Of a stretch of DNA of 64,000 nt, positions 51,141-61,153 are shown piece by piece (the first letter of the stretch is position 1; the number at the start of each line of letters is the position of its first letter). Below the pieces are notes generated by a model. It was not told the origin of the DNA and did not search any database. It was given only the letters and a program-made list of their open reading frames with translations. Made by a program: the position numbers and the translations under genes. Source of the stretch: Diplonema japonicum (taxonomy: Eukaryota > Euglenozoa > Diplonemea > Diplonemida > Diplonemidae); the NCBI GenBank assembly GCA_964019335.1, contig OZ025718.1:428323-492322 (forward strand), read 5' to 3'.

Positions 51141-51671
51141 ACCACAACCGAGTTGTAGCTTCTTCTGCATTCTGTGTCATGTCTTTAATGTGTGTGGTGT
51201 AGTTTGCTGCCTGTTTGTCACCCTGAGCATCTGCATTATGTTCTTCCACTCGGGAGCTACTGGTGATGACTGATGAGGAGGTCAACAGTGAACAACACAT
51301 CTGATGTTTTTTCATGCTATCCCCACCACCTTTGGAATAATATACAAGAGTTAAAGGAGGCTGGTGTTGGCAGTGCCCTGCACAAGAACTGTCTACTTGA
51401 TTACAGGGGGTGCACCACGGCCAGGTTGTAGCTTCTTCTGCATTCTGCATTGTGTCCTTAATCACTGTGGCTGAGTTGTAGCTTCTTCTGTGCTCTGTGT
51501 TGTGTCCTTAATGTGTGCAGGGTTCAGCTCAACCCTAGCCAGGGTGCCCTGGGTAACCAAGATTCTGCACTCGTGTAGTTTGCTTGGTGATGACCAATGA
51601 GGAGGTCAACAGCAAACAACACATCTGATGTTTTTCTTATATTTTCATGTTATCCCCACCACAAAAAGAAG

Positions 51672-51702
<31 letters not shown>

Positions 51703-52436
51703 ACCAACTTGGTTGAGGGTTTTATACCTAAGGTACTGAGGAGGGTGAACAAGGGGCCAAAGGCCACACCACAGCAGAAAGGTTCGATCAAGAGATAGAT
51801 TGAGACTCTTCAGGCGTCCTGCCACATACCAAAGGTACCCTTAAATGTCTCTGTTCTTTTTTTTTTTTTTTTTTTTCTTCATTTCTCATTGTTTTTGTTG
51901 TTGTTGTCATCTCTCAGTACCTGTGTAACATCTTTTCTTGTAGACATCTGTTTATATGTTTGAACTCTGCAGCAAAAAAAAGGGGGGATGTGGTGTTGTG
52001 GTTGTATCTTGTCTGGTCTGGTTCAGTCCAGTCCAGTCTGGTCCGGTCTGGTCTGGTCAGTCTGGTCAGTCTGGTCAGTCTGGCATAATTGGGTCGAAAT
52101 TCACACCGGATCTGGTCCGGTCTGGTCCAGTCTGGTCTAGTCCTAATTAGGATTCACCCATCACTGCAAGGGACTCAGGGGACTCTTGGGACCAAAAAAT
52201 TTCATTGTGTTTTTTGTGTCACAAAGGCCCAAATTTAGGCTGGGGCTTGCTTTTTTTGGTACTTTTGGTTTCAAAAGTTCAAAAAAAGAGGTCCTAGGTT
52301 TGGGTGGGATGTGAGGCAAGGCTCATACTACCTTGTTGTGACTATGTAAAAAAAAAAATTAAAAAAAATGTCAGGGGGTTTGGAGACCTGCTTTGAAAAA
52401 AATATTAAAAAGAGGCCTTTGCAAGAAAAGTACAAT

Positions 52437-52474
<38 letters not shown>

Positions 52475-52795
52475 AAAAGGGATGGGTAGTGTTGGCCAGA
52501 CTGGGGTCTGAGGGGTCTGGCCCACAAACCACCCCAACACTGCAAATTTTCGACCACACCATGTGGTGTGTTGTGACATATTTTACACCACATTTCACAT
52601 ACCTGATGTTCCACATGATGTATGCAACACAGGGTGCACAACATGGCATGTGTTTTATAACATGTACCACTATGCTGCACAGGGAAAAGCAGGTGTCACA
52701 ATGTGCACCTCCTGGTGCACAATATACAAAAAAAAAAAAAACTTTTATCATATAAGAAAAACATCAGATGTGTTGTTCACTGTTGACCTCCTCAA
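51140..52795 (-). repeat. Right arm of large imperfect inverted repeat (repeat unit copy 2)
   Basis: Inverted counterpart of 48180-49690. It carries an extra stretch of about 150 bp (51703-51850, ACCAACTTGGTTGAGGG...) absent from the left arm. Its outer terminal repeat is truncated at 52,748-52,795 by GGGACTC-type sequence. Confidence 0.75.
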
Positions 52796-52859
52796 TGAAA
52801 TTTTCAGGGGTCTGGAGGGGACTCAGGGGACTGGAGGGACTCAAGCAGTGTTGTTATGG

Positions 52860-53640
52860 GAAAAAACCCGGGGGTGGGGGGGCAAAAAAAATTTTTTTTT
52901 CTAGGGACCCTCACACATTTAGCACCCTCAAAACAGACTTTTTGGAAATTTTTGGCCAAAAAAAATTTTTTTTTTTCCCAGGGGACCCTAAACTTGGGGT
53001 CACTTTGGCTATTTTTGACCCCAAAATTTTTTTTTGGGAAAAAGCCAGAAATCATGAAATTTATATTAAAAACACCTTATAAACCCATTTCTGCAATCCA
53101 AAAAGTTCAGAAAGGTGTTTAGGTGGAATACACATCTCTAAACTATATCCTGAAGTAAAAAGTAAGTAAAAATCCGAAAATCTCAGGGGGGTAACTCATC
53201 CTCATGACAACACTGGGAGGGCAAAAAATAATTTTTTTTTTGAACACCCAATTTTGTCCCAAAAATGGAATTCTGAACAGCCAATGGAAAGTTTTGACCC
53301 CACTTGGACTGAAAATTTTTCTTCAAAAATCACTTTAGGGTCTAAATGGCCACCTGAAAATCACAAAATCAAGCTTCATTTTAGAATGGTATTTTGGAAT
53401 TTTGGCCTAATTTTGGGTGATGATAAGCAAAATTCACTTTTCAGGAAACACACATTTTCACACATTTGAATTTATTCTTTAGTTTTTTTCTGAACCTATT
53501 TAATTTTTAAACCTAATAAAGAAAGAGTAAATCCTCCTATTCAAAACTTTTTAGTCCCAGTGTTGCCAAAATGGGTTGAAAATTAAAGTACCCAGCTGTG
53601 GTTACTTAATCAAAAAAGAATTTAATAGCCCATTTAACCT
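52860..53640. other. AT-rich unique region with A-then-T tracts
   Basis: No ORF or repeat family is recognised. Blocks of about eight A followed by eight to ten T (52,887, 52,957, 53,222) and AT-rich sequence fill it. The base composition differs sharply from the gene array and from the retroelement. Confidence 0.5.
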
Positions 53641-53678
53641 ATGTATTCAAACCTTTTACCCTTACTTGGTTTTTTTTG
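53633..53678 (+). repeat. Right copy of 45-bp direct repeat flanking the repeat block
   Basis: TTTAACCTATGTATTCAAAC then CTTTTACCCTTACTTGG and a T run; compare 47058-47103. Confidence 0.8.
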
Positions 53679-53769
53679 TGGAATTTATTTCATTCTTTTG
53701 ATTCCTTGCCCAGCAATAGCAGTTGGTCTTTCCTCTTGGCTGCAATCTCCTTCACCTCCAGTGCTTGCC

Positions 53770-54115
53770 AACAATAGCAAACCCACAAACCCGCACGAGA
53801 AATAAAGCAATCACTTGGTTTTTTAGAATTGTGGGTGTGCGTGTCTGTGTGTGTGTCTGTGCTGGTGCCTGTATGGGTCTGTGTGCTTGCATTTATCTGC
53901 GTGGTGTGTCTGTGCGCGTGCGTGGTCTGTGTGTGTGTCTGTGTGCAAACCCGCAAACCCGCACGAGAAATAAAGCGATCACTTGGTTTTTTAGAATTGT
54001 GGGTGTGCGTGTCTGTGTGTGTGTCTGTGCGTGTATGGGTCTGTGTGCTTGCATTTATCTGCGTGGTGTGTCTGCGTGTGCGTGGTCTGTGTGTGTGTCT
54101 GTGTGCGTGCGTGTG
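53770..54115 (+). repeat. Tandem duplication, about 170-bp unit, TG-rich
   Basis: Two copies, each starting with AAACCCGCACGAGAAATAAAG, continuing CACTTGGTTTTTTAGAATTG and a TGTGTCTGTG-rich tail (53784-53945 and 53955-54110). The second copy begins with two CCCGCAAA units. Confidence 0.85.
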
Positions 54116-54270
54116 TTTGCGTCTGTGCCTGTGTGCGTGCATGTGTCTGTGCTTGCACGTGTCTGTGTTGTGTGTGTACTCGTGTCTGTGCGGGTACGGG
54201 TGTGTCTGTGTGCGTGCATGCGTCTGTGTTGTGCATGTGTGTCTGGCAGTCTGTAGAGAGGAACACGAGG

Positions 54271-54401
54271 GGACCTGATCAAAGTGAAGGCGTGGGTGAG
54301 GGATGGAAGGAAGGTCACCCTCGACGTCTACGAGGGGAGGGGGCCCTGCGAGAAGGAGACGAGGCGCACTGTCCAGGACCATCTGCGGAAGATGGGTGTT
54401 G
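54271..54401 (+). repeat. 131-bp copy of the ORF3 3' region at the element's 5' end
   Basis: Reads identically, as far as I can compare by eye, to 60524-60654 (GGACCTGATCAAAGTGAAGG to GAAGATGGGTGTTG). The two copies lie 6,253 bp apart in the same orientation. Confidence 0.92.
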
Positions 54402-55549
54402 CCAAGGCGAGGGAGGGGGCGAGGGAGGCTGCCAGACAGGAGAAGAAAAGGCACCGTCGTGCGAGGAAAGAAGGGAGGAGGAGGGCCCGCAGAGAGGAAC
54501 ACGAGGCCGCCCTGGAACAGAAGCCAGATGACCCTGCAATGGGGCTGAAGCGGACCGAGGTGGGAACGCCTGGAGCCCAACCCCTGGCACCCAGAATCCC
54601 GGCACCTGGGGCTGCAACCGGCACAAGGAGGCACCGCAGACGGACGGGACACAGCAAGGAAGGGGTGAGATGGGAGCACCTGGGGGCGTGGGCCTGGGTC
54701 GCCCTGTTCTCCCTCTTGCTGATCCCAGGGGTGAGGCAGGTGCTGGGGGCGGGCATCGGGATGGCCCCCTCCTTCCTGCATGCGGCAGTGTTGTGGAAGA
54801 GGCCGGGGAGCGACAGGAGGACCACCCGCAGGTCAAGGGTACAGGTGGGGCCCCGAGGGGATGAATGGTCCGCTGGGGAGCTCGCTTGGCTAGCGGTAGG
54901 GGGCACTCTGGTGGGAAGCACTTCAGTTTGGATAGGGGGGCTGATGTCGCTCTGGGCCATGGTGGAAGTGATGGTGGGGAAAGCTGGTGCTGGCCCGACC
55001 CAGAGATTCGGACCGGTAAAGCTGAAGAAGACAAGACGCGGATCGAGAGGTCACTACCGGCCGGTGTACTTGGGCCCGCCTAGAAGCTCAAGACGCAGAA
55101 AAAAGAAGGAGGACGCCAAGCAAGCGGCGAAGGAACGAGCTGAGACGGAGGATAAGCTCTTTCAGGCCGAACACCTGGACCCCTTTGCGGACTTGACGCT
55201 GGCAGGGGACGCGTTGCAAGGAGGTGGTGACCCTCCCCCCATGGATTTGGATGATGAGCACATGGAGGCGCAGAAGGAGGGGGAAAAAGAAGGATCAGAC
55301 AAACATCAATGCCGGATGGAAGACTGCTCTTTCCGCACCAGTGTGGCAAGCTGTCTAGTTAAACACCTCAATGCGGTCCACCATCATTTTGTGAAACAAG
55401 AGCAGGCGAGGAGCATGAAGGTGAACCTCTGTGGAACGTGTGCTGCGGCGTGCTCGTCGAACCAGACGCACTGTGCACTACACAGGCAGCGGATCTGTGG
55501 AACCCCGACAAACAACCCAGGGCCGGCAAGTCAGTGGACGAGATCATGA
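54392..55549 (+). CDS. Retroelement ORF1: basic/hydrophobic protein with C2H2 finger
   Basis: The first in-frame ATG is at 54392, giving 385 residues; the frame is open further upstream through the duplicated 131 bp. A strongly basic helical N-terminus (about 80 residues, many Arg/Lys/Glu) comes first. Then come two hydrophobic stretches (WAWVALFSLLLIPGVRQV and LAWLAVGGTLVGSTSVWIGG), a second basic region (SSRRRKKKEDAKQ), an acidic linker and a zinc finger at about 55310-55390 (CRMEDCSFRTSVASC...HLNAVHHH). A further Cys cluster (CGTCAAACSSNQTHC) and GTPTNNPGP close it. Finger-bearing ORF1s bind element RNA, but predicted membrane segments in an ORF1 are unusual. The stop TGA overlaps the ATG of the next frame (ATGA at 55546-55549). 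Confidence 0.7.
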   Translation: MGVAKAREGAREAARQEKKRHRRARKEGRRRARREEHEAALEQKPDDPAMGLKRTEVGTPGAQPLAPRIPAPGAATGTRRHRRRTGHSKEGVRWEHLGAWAWVALFSLLLIPGVRQVLGAGIGMAPSFLHAAVLWKRPGSDRRTTRRSRVQVGPRGDEWSAGELAWLAVGGTLVGSTSVWIGGLMSLWAMVEVMVGKAGAGPTQRFGPVKLKKTRRGSRGHYRPVYLGPPRSSRRRKKKEDAKQAAKERAETEDKLFQAEHLDPFADLTLAGDALQGGGDPPPMDLDDEHMEAQKEGEKEGSDKHQCRMEDCSFRTSVASCLVKHLNAVHHHFVKQEQARSMKVNLCGTCAAACSSNQTHCALHRQRICGTPTNNPGPASQWTRS

Positions 55550-56490
55550 AGAGCTTCAAGCTGACGAGGAGATCGACGGAGAAGGACGGGAACTGCATGT
55601 TCCACGCCCTGGCCGGTTCGCTCGGGGAAGCCTACGGCGACCACACCCACATCAGGAGCGAGGTTGTAGAATGGATGAAACACCGGGAGGAGCACTATGC
55701 CCCGTTTTGCAGTGAGGGTTGGGACCGGTACTTGGAAGGGATGGGCACAGCAGCGACGTGGGGAGACCACTTGTGCCTGGCAGCCGCAGCACAAGCGTTT
55801 GGCCGCACGATACTCGTGGTTGCTGGGGGGAACAACCCAGTCCTGATGATAGGGGAGTACAACTCCGACCACGAGAAGGTGGTGGTGCTGGCGTACAACG
55901 GCAACCACTACGAGTATGCAGTCGGAGAGGAGGAGTCGATGATGATGCTCCTTGATGAGTCCCAATCGGTAGCTCTACAAAAGGCAGGTAAGCAACCCTC
56001 CGAGGCCCCGGGTGAGGACATCGGGGAGTGGGACATAATAGACCGTGCGATCCCTGGATACGGGAAGGCAGGGGTGTTGGACCAGATGGGGGCAAGGAAC
56101 CAGCAATTCCTGTACTGTCCGGTGGCGAACTGCGCTAGGTCGAAGTGCAAAAGCACGACCCCGTTCAACTCGACAAGGGTATGGAAGTGTCACCTGGATG
56201 GGCACCTGGAGAGTGATGAGATCCCGGAGAGCGTTCTGAGGAGACTGGACCTCGAGAGGTGCCTGGTGTGCAGGGGCTGTGTGTGGAAGGGTCAGGGGTG
56301 CCACGACGAGTGCAAAAAGGCGGTGCGAAGGGAAGGGGAATACACGACCCCCCCGCCGGCCCCGACGAGGACCGAGTTACCCAGCCTGGAAACCATAGCC
56401 GCCATGAACGTCACGACCATGGGGTCGATCCCGACGAGCCTTCAAAGACTGTGGGGCTTACCCTTAAGCACACTCTGGGCCGAGCGGTGA
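55546..56490 (+). CDS. Retroelement OTU-type cysteine protease / zinc-finger ORF
   Basis: The frame is one base back from ORF1 and starts with the overlapping ATGA (MKSFKLTRRSTEKDGNC). The frame is also open upstream to 55438. The OTU domain covers about 130 residues. The catalytic Cys is in KDGNCMFHALAG, the middle helix is WGDHLCLAAAAQAFGRTILV, and the catalytic His is in YNGNHYEYAV. OTU proteases occur in several RLE-type LINEs and may process the polyprotein or deubiquitinate host factors. Downstream lie two Cys/His groups, CPVANCARSKC...HLDGHL (about 56,115-56,210) and CLVCRGCVWKGQGCHDEC, probably nucleic-acid-binding fingers. The last residues (IPTSLQRLWG) read straight into the RT frame after a one-base shift, so the stop at 56490 looks non-native. 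Confidence 0.82.
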   Translation: MKSFKLTRRSTEKDGNCMFHALAGSLGEAYGDHTHIRSEVVEWMKHREEHYAPFCSEGWDRYLEGMGTAATWGDHLCLAAAAQAFGRTILVVAGGNNPVLMIGEYNSDHEKVVVLAYNGNHYEYAVGEEESMMMLLDESQSVALQKAGKQPSEAPGEDIGEWDIIDRAIPGYGKAGVLDQMGARNQQFLYCPVANCARSKCKSTTPFNSTRVWKCHLDGHLESDEIPESVLRRLDLERCLVCRGCVWKGQGCHDECKKAVRREGEYTTPPPAPTRTELPSLETIAAMNVTTMGSIPTSLQRLWGLPLSTLWAER

Positions 56491-59400
56491 AGGACAACAC
56501 AGAGGAGGCTTGGCTGCTGGTGGCGATGCTCCCCAAAGCCTGCCTGTGGAAGAAGAGGGGAGGGAAGAAGCGGGACAAGGAGACGGAGCTGAGTGTCCAG
56601 GCCAGATTGGAGGAGTGGGAGAAGGGAAATTACATGGCCCTCTGGAATAAGCTGGAATCAGGTGAGAAGGGGGAACCTAAGAACGACGAGGTCTCTAAGG
56701 TCGCCAGGGCCACGGAACTGTGCAGCAAAGGGAGGTTCTCGGCAGGAAACGCGGCGCTTGTAGCCCAGGGGCTGGCGGAAGACAATGAGGATTGCTGGAG
56801 AGCGCTGCAGAGCAAACATCCAGAGCCACTACACCCCCAATGGGACAACCCGGCGAAGACGAAGGAAGCGGTAGAAGTCTTGCCAGAAGAAGTGCTGGAC
56901 GCAATCAGGGACTTCCCGAGGGGGACTGCTGCGGGACCGACTGGTCTGAGAGCCCAGCACATCAAGGACGCGGTGGACGGAGCTTTTGAGTCTCAAGGCT
57001 GTTTGATGTCGGTGACGAGGGCAGTCAACGCATTAGCTAGAGGCACGGCCCCTAGGGAGGTGGCTCCGCTGATGGCAGGGGCGAACCTTGTGGCCCTCAA
57101 GAAGAACGACAGGGACGTGCGGCCCATAGCCGTTGGGGATGTGCTGCGTCGGCTGGTGGGGAAATCCCTTGTGAAGAAGATCGCTCCGGAAGTGGCCTCT
57201 TCGTACCTGAAGAAAGGCGGCCAGGTGGGGGTATCGGTCCCTGCTGGAATGGAGGCGGCTATACACACCATCAGGCAGTATGTGGACAGGGAACGGGGCA
57301 ACAAGCAGGAAAACAAGGTGATCCTCAAGATCGACTCCGCCAACGCCTTCAACAGTGTTTGTCGGAGGCAGCTGTGCTCACAGGCCTATGAGCAAGCGTC
57401 GGGGCTGTATGCGTGGGCCGATTGGTGCTACAGGGTGCCCTCCCAATTATACTACAACGGAAAGGTGATTAAGTCCCAGGAAGGGGTGCAACAGGGGGAC
57501 CCGATGGGACCGCTGCTGTTCTCTCTGGCCATCCAACCCCTGGTGAACAAGATAAGTGAAGACTGCAACCTGGACATCCTCCAGTTCTACCTGGACGATG
57601 GCGTCCTTGTGGGGAATGTGGATGAAGTGAGAAAGGCGTACAACATCTTGTGTGAGCTGAGCGGAATGATAGGGCTGAAAGTGAAACCCCAGAAGTGCGA
57701 GCTCATATGGGTTAGTGGCGACCTCCCCCAGACAGTGGAGGACACAGGCTTCGATGGCCTGACAGAAGAGAATTTCCACAAAGAGAGGAACTTCATGCTC
57801 CTGGGGGCGCCGATAGGATCGCCGGAGTACACGCAAGCCTTTCTGAACAAACGCTTGGACGCGCTGGAAGAGAACTTCGACATGCTGACCAAGGTGGGGA
57901 GGCAGACAGGGTACACACTTCTCCGGTATTGCAGCTCATACAGCAAACTGGTGTTTTACATGAGAGTGGTCCCAGACTCGCATGTGGGAGGGGTCATGCA
58001 CAGGTTCGACGAGATGGTGCGGAAGACGATGTCGAAGGTGTGCGGCATGCAGTTCGAGAACGGGTCGAAAGAATGGCAGCAGGCGAAACTGTCCGTAAAA
58101 GTCGGTGGGCTTGGGATGAGGAGCTGCCAGGAGCACCTGCGCGCGGCCAACATGGCTTCGAGGGCGTCGACGATGAAGCTGTGCAAGGAGCTGGATCCCA
58201 AATACGAACATGGGCTGGAAGGGGGTGTATGGGGGAGCTGGCTCGAGTGGTTCAACAGGACGAAGGGCGGCATGCAGATTACACCCGACATGGTGGCCAA
58301 GGCCCCCCACATCTGCAGCCAGAGGTGGCTCTCTAGGGTGCTTGATGAGAAGGCGCTGGAGGACCTCTTGGCGAAAGCAGATGCACGCTCGAGAGCGAGG
58401 TTGATGTCGGAGTCAATGCACTATGCGGGGGCGTGGTTGACGGCGACGCCTGACTTCTACAACCAGCTGTCGGACAACGAGTTTGGGGCTCTGATCAAGT
58501 GGTGGTTGGGGGCTCCGGTCTACAAGCAGGGTGAGAGCTGCCACGACCCGAGGTGCAAGACTGAGGGGATGGACGTATGGGGTGACCATGCCCAGGGATG
58601 CGGCAACGCCAGGATTGCGAGGCACGACCGGGTGAAGGAGACCATCCACAGACACTGTCAGTGGGCCGGGGTGAGCGCAACGATGGAGAAGACGGGGCTG
58701 ATCCCGGGGTCGTCCCAGCGCCCGGCGGACGTGTTCTTCCCAGGTGGGGTGGGGGGTTCCCGCCCAATGGCTATGGACGTGGTCATCGTGCACCCGAGGA
58801 ACGAGTCTTGTGTCAACCAGGCGGCGAAGACTGCGGGGTACGCAGCGGCGAAGGCGGAACACTACAAGCGCCAGAAGTATGAGGCGGAGCTCGCCAAGAC
58901 ACGCGTGGCCTTTGTACCTTTCGCGATGGAGACCTTTGGGGGGTTCGGGGAGGCAGCAGTCTACCTCACGAAGAAACTGTCCAGGAGCATAGCTGCGCGG
59001 GCTCACGGGGACAGAGTCTCGATACACAGGCGTGTGGTCCAAGAGGTGCCAACGGCCATGATGAGATCGATAGCAGGGGCGCTGTTAGTCAAAGGGCCTG
59101 TACAGTTGGATCCAGGGCCCCCGGTACCGGACGGCGAAGAGGAAAAAAAGGACAACGAGGAAGCGAACAACGAACCCAACACTGAATCCAACACTGACCT
59201 CACAGAGGACTCCTTCGGCAATGAAAAAACCACCGAAGCTGAGGAGTCGTCCGAGAGGGAAGTGAAGGGACAGGGGGGCGGACCCCCAATCACGGTGGCC
59301 CACCAGCTGGATGCCCTTCTGGAGCAGACGAAGAAGGACCTGGACGCCCGAATGCAGCAGCAGCGAAAGGCGGAACCGGTGGAGGGTGGAACACAAGGGA

Positions 59401-60890
59401 AAGCGGGAGCAGGACTCGAAGCAGCCTCGCCGGGAGGAGAAGACACGGAGATGGCCGGAACAGGATCCAGCGAGAGGGCTGGGCAGGGAGGGGAGCTTGA
59501 CCCGAAGGCCCAGGAAGATGGGAAGAGACAAGGGGCGACTGACGCTGCGGTGAACCAGACCTTGGACCAGTGTCCTAAGGGGGATACGGAGGCCCAGAGG
59601 GACTCGAACAAGGGGGACCAGAGTGCGACAACTGCTACGAGGAAGATGACCGTGAGCGAATTCTGTAGGGAACAAGCTGCGAAGAGACAGGGCGGTGGGA
59701 GGACTCTGAAGCCGCAGGCGGATGACGCCCCCGAAGGGACCAAAGAGGGCGGGAACGCACCGAGCGGAGGCAGCCAGTCGGGGCCTGACACACCTAGGGG
59801 TGGGATCCAGACGCCGGAGGGAGATCAGCTGATGGGAGTCGGGGCACCGGAAAGGGAACAGCAGGTGGAAGTAGGGGGAGACTTCGTTCAGCTTGACCCG
59901 ATTGATGTGGTGATGGGCATCCCAATTCCGAGAGCGATGGTGCCACTGAGGGCGAGGCCGGGGGACCGACTGCTCAAGTTCATCATCCAGTTCGAGGGCC
60001 GGGTGGAGATCATCCTTGAAGAAGGAACGGACCCTGGAAGGGAGAGGACTGAGGAGATGCTTCTTGCGAAGGCCGAGTCGCTGGGTGTTCCACTGGAGGT
60101 GGCTATGGCTGGCCAGATTGGTATCGCTGGACTTGGATACATGATGGTAAAGCAGTACTTCGCAAGCTTGGAAGGTGGGTCGGACGGAGAGCGCCGCAGC
60201 CGCATTGTGGGTTGTGAGGTGCAGAAGTCGGAAACATACCGCGAGTTCGAGTTCCCGAGGACGGTCCAGGATTTCCAGATCACGTACGCGTGTGGGTGTT
60301 CGGCGGTGCAACCTGTTCGTTTCAAGGGTGGCGTGCTCAAGGGGACTCTGGAAACGGCATGGAGGGTGGTCAAGTTGCAGACCCGGGGGTGCAGACACCA
60401 CCCGACACCGGGGAAGGAAGGGGTAGTGGGCATTGCGGCGGGAGCCGGCGCTACCAAGGTGACACTACGTGAGTTCTTGGAGAGGTGCGACGCAAGGATA
60501 AGGGCCCCAGTGGGAAAGGTCAAGGACCTGATCAAAGTGAAGGCGTGGGTGAGGGATGGAAGGAAGGTCACCCTCGACGTCTACGAGGGGAGGGGGCCCT
60601 GCGAGAAGGAGACGAGGCGCACTGTCCAGGACCATCTGCGGAAGATGGGTGTTGAAGAGGTCGACCTGCAGTCAGCGGTGGTGACGGTCCCGGGGTTGTT
60701 CGAGGACGTCTCCTTTGAGAGGTACCTTGGGCTGTTGGCCCGGAAGAAGGAGGAAGACAGGGAGAGGCGGCCTGAGGTGGTTGCCACGGACCTCCCCACC
60801 CTGGAAGAGCTGAAGTGGAGCAAGAAGGACAAGAAGCGGGCCCGGGCCCGATCGGCCAGTCGTGGTCGAAGCCAACATATGCAGGGGTGA
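56455..60890 (+). CDS. Retroelement reverse transcriptase + restriction-like endonuclease + C-terminal extension
   Basis: Homology begins around 56455 (GLTLKHTLGRAVKDNTEEAW), one base back from the OTU frame; the same frame is open from 56259. RT motifs are GPTGLRAQHIKDA, DVRPIAVGDVLRRLVGK, KIDSANAFNSV (catalytic Asp 57332-57334), SQEGVQQGDPMGPLLFS and FYLDDGVLVG (Asp pair 57592-57597). The thumb follows. The endonuclease has a CHDPRC...DVWGDHAQGC zinc motif (58,540-58,605), RHDRVKETIHRH, then RPADVFF and MAMDVVIVHP, giving the PD..DxV core. From about 59,090 there is a 330-residue charged disordered linker and a globular domain (VVMGIPIPRAMVPLRARPGD, YACGCSAVQPVRFKGG) of no known family. Such an extension after the endonuclease is not usual. 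The catalytic residues look intact. Confidence 0.9.
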
Positions 60891-61113
60891 GCTCAAGGGG
60901 ATGACCGGGCCCCAGTTCAAGTTCTTGGCGGAGCACAGGTTGATGGAAGAGCTGGGGAGCGACGACCTGGTGCGGGACACGGTCAAGGTGCGCAACAAGG
61001 AGAACTGGGCCCCGGTGAACAGTGCGGTGGCTTGGCTGCAGCTCGAGTCGGGGAGGGCACGGGTGGGGCCCATACCCCACAAGAAGAGGTCCAAAGGCTC
61101 GCTGGCCAGATAG
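60862..61113 (+). CDS. Retroelement terminal ORF (83 aa), probable frameshifted continuation
   Basis: Open from 60862 (first codon GTG; first ATG at 60901). It overlaps the end of the RT frame in a different phase. VVEANICRGELKG and LAEHRLMEELGSDDLVRDTV look like genuine protein, whereas the last RT-frame residues are low-complexity Arg/Ala/Ser. The frame change happens around the GCGGGCCCGGGCCCGATC stretch near 60,838. Either a one-base indel or a recoding site would join the two. No family is recognised. Confidence 0.5.
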   Translation: MVEANICRGELKGMTGPQFKFLAEHRLMEELGSDDLVRDTVKVRNKENWAPVNSAVAWLQLESGRARVGPIPHKKRSKGSLAR

Positions 61114-61153
61114 GCCAGCGGGGGTGTGGGGGGCTGTTCTCCCCCCCCCCGCC
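61101..61153 (+). other. Two adjacent hairpins at the element's 3' end
   Basis: Perfect stem GCTGGCC (61101-61107) / GGCCAGC (61113-61119) with the stop codon TAG in loop and stem edge. It is followed by a G-rich/C-rich stem (GCGGGGGTG...CCCCCCCCGC, 61118-61153). Non-LTR elements often need 3' RNA structure for reverse transcriptase recognition. Confidence 0.5.

Noticed and set aside
53690-54781. 363-residue minus-strand frame rich in His/Thr
   Set aside because: It is the complement of TG-rich duplications and of retroelement ORF1; composition follows the repeat and no domain is present.
59085-60401. 438-residue minus-strand frame
   Set aside because: It is antisense to the RT extension and has no recognisable domain; GC-rich coding DNA keeps several frames open.
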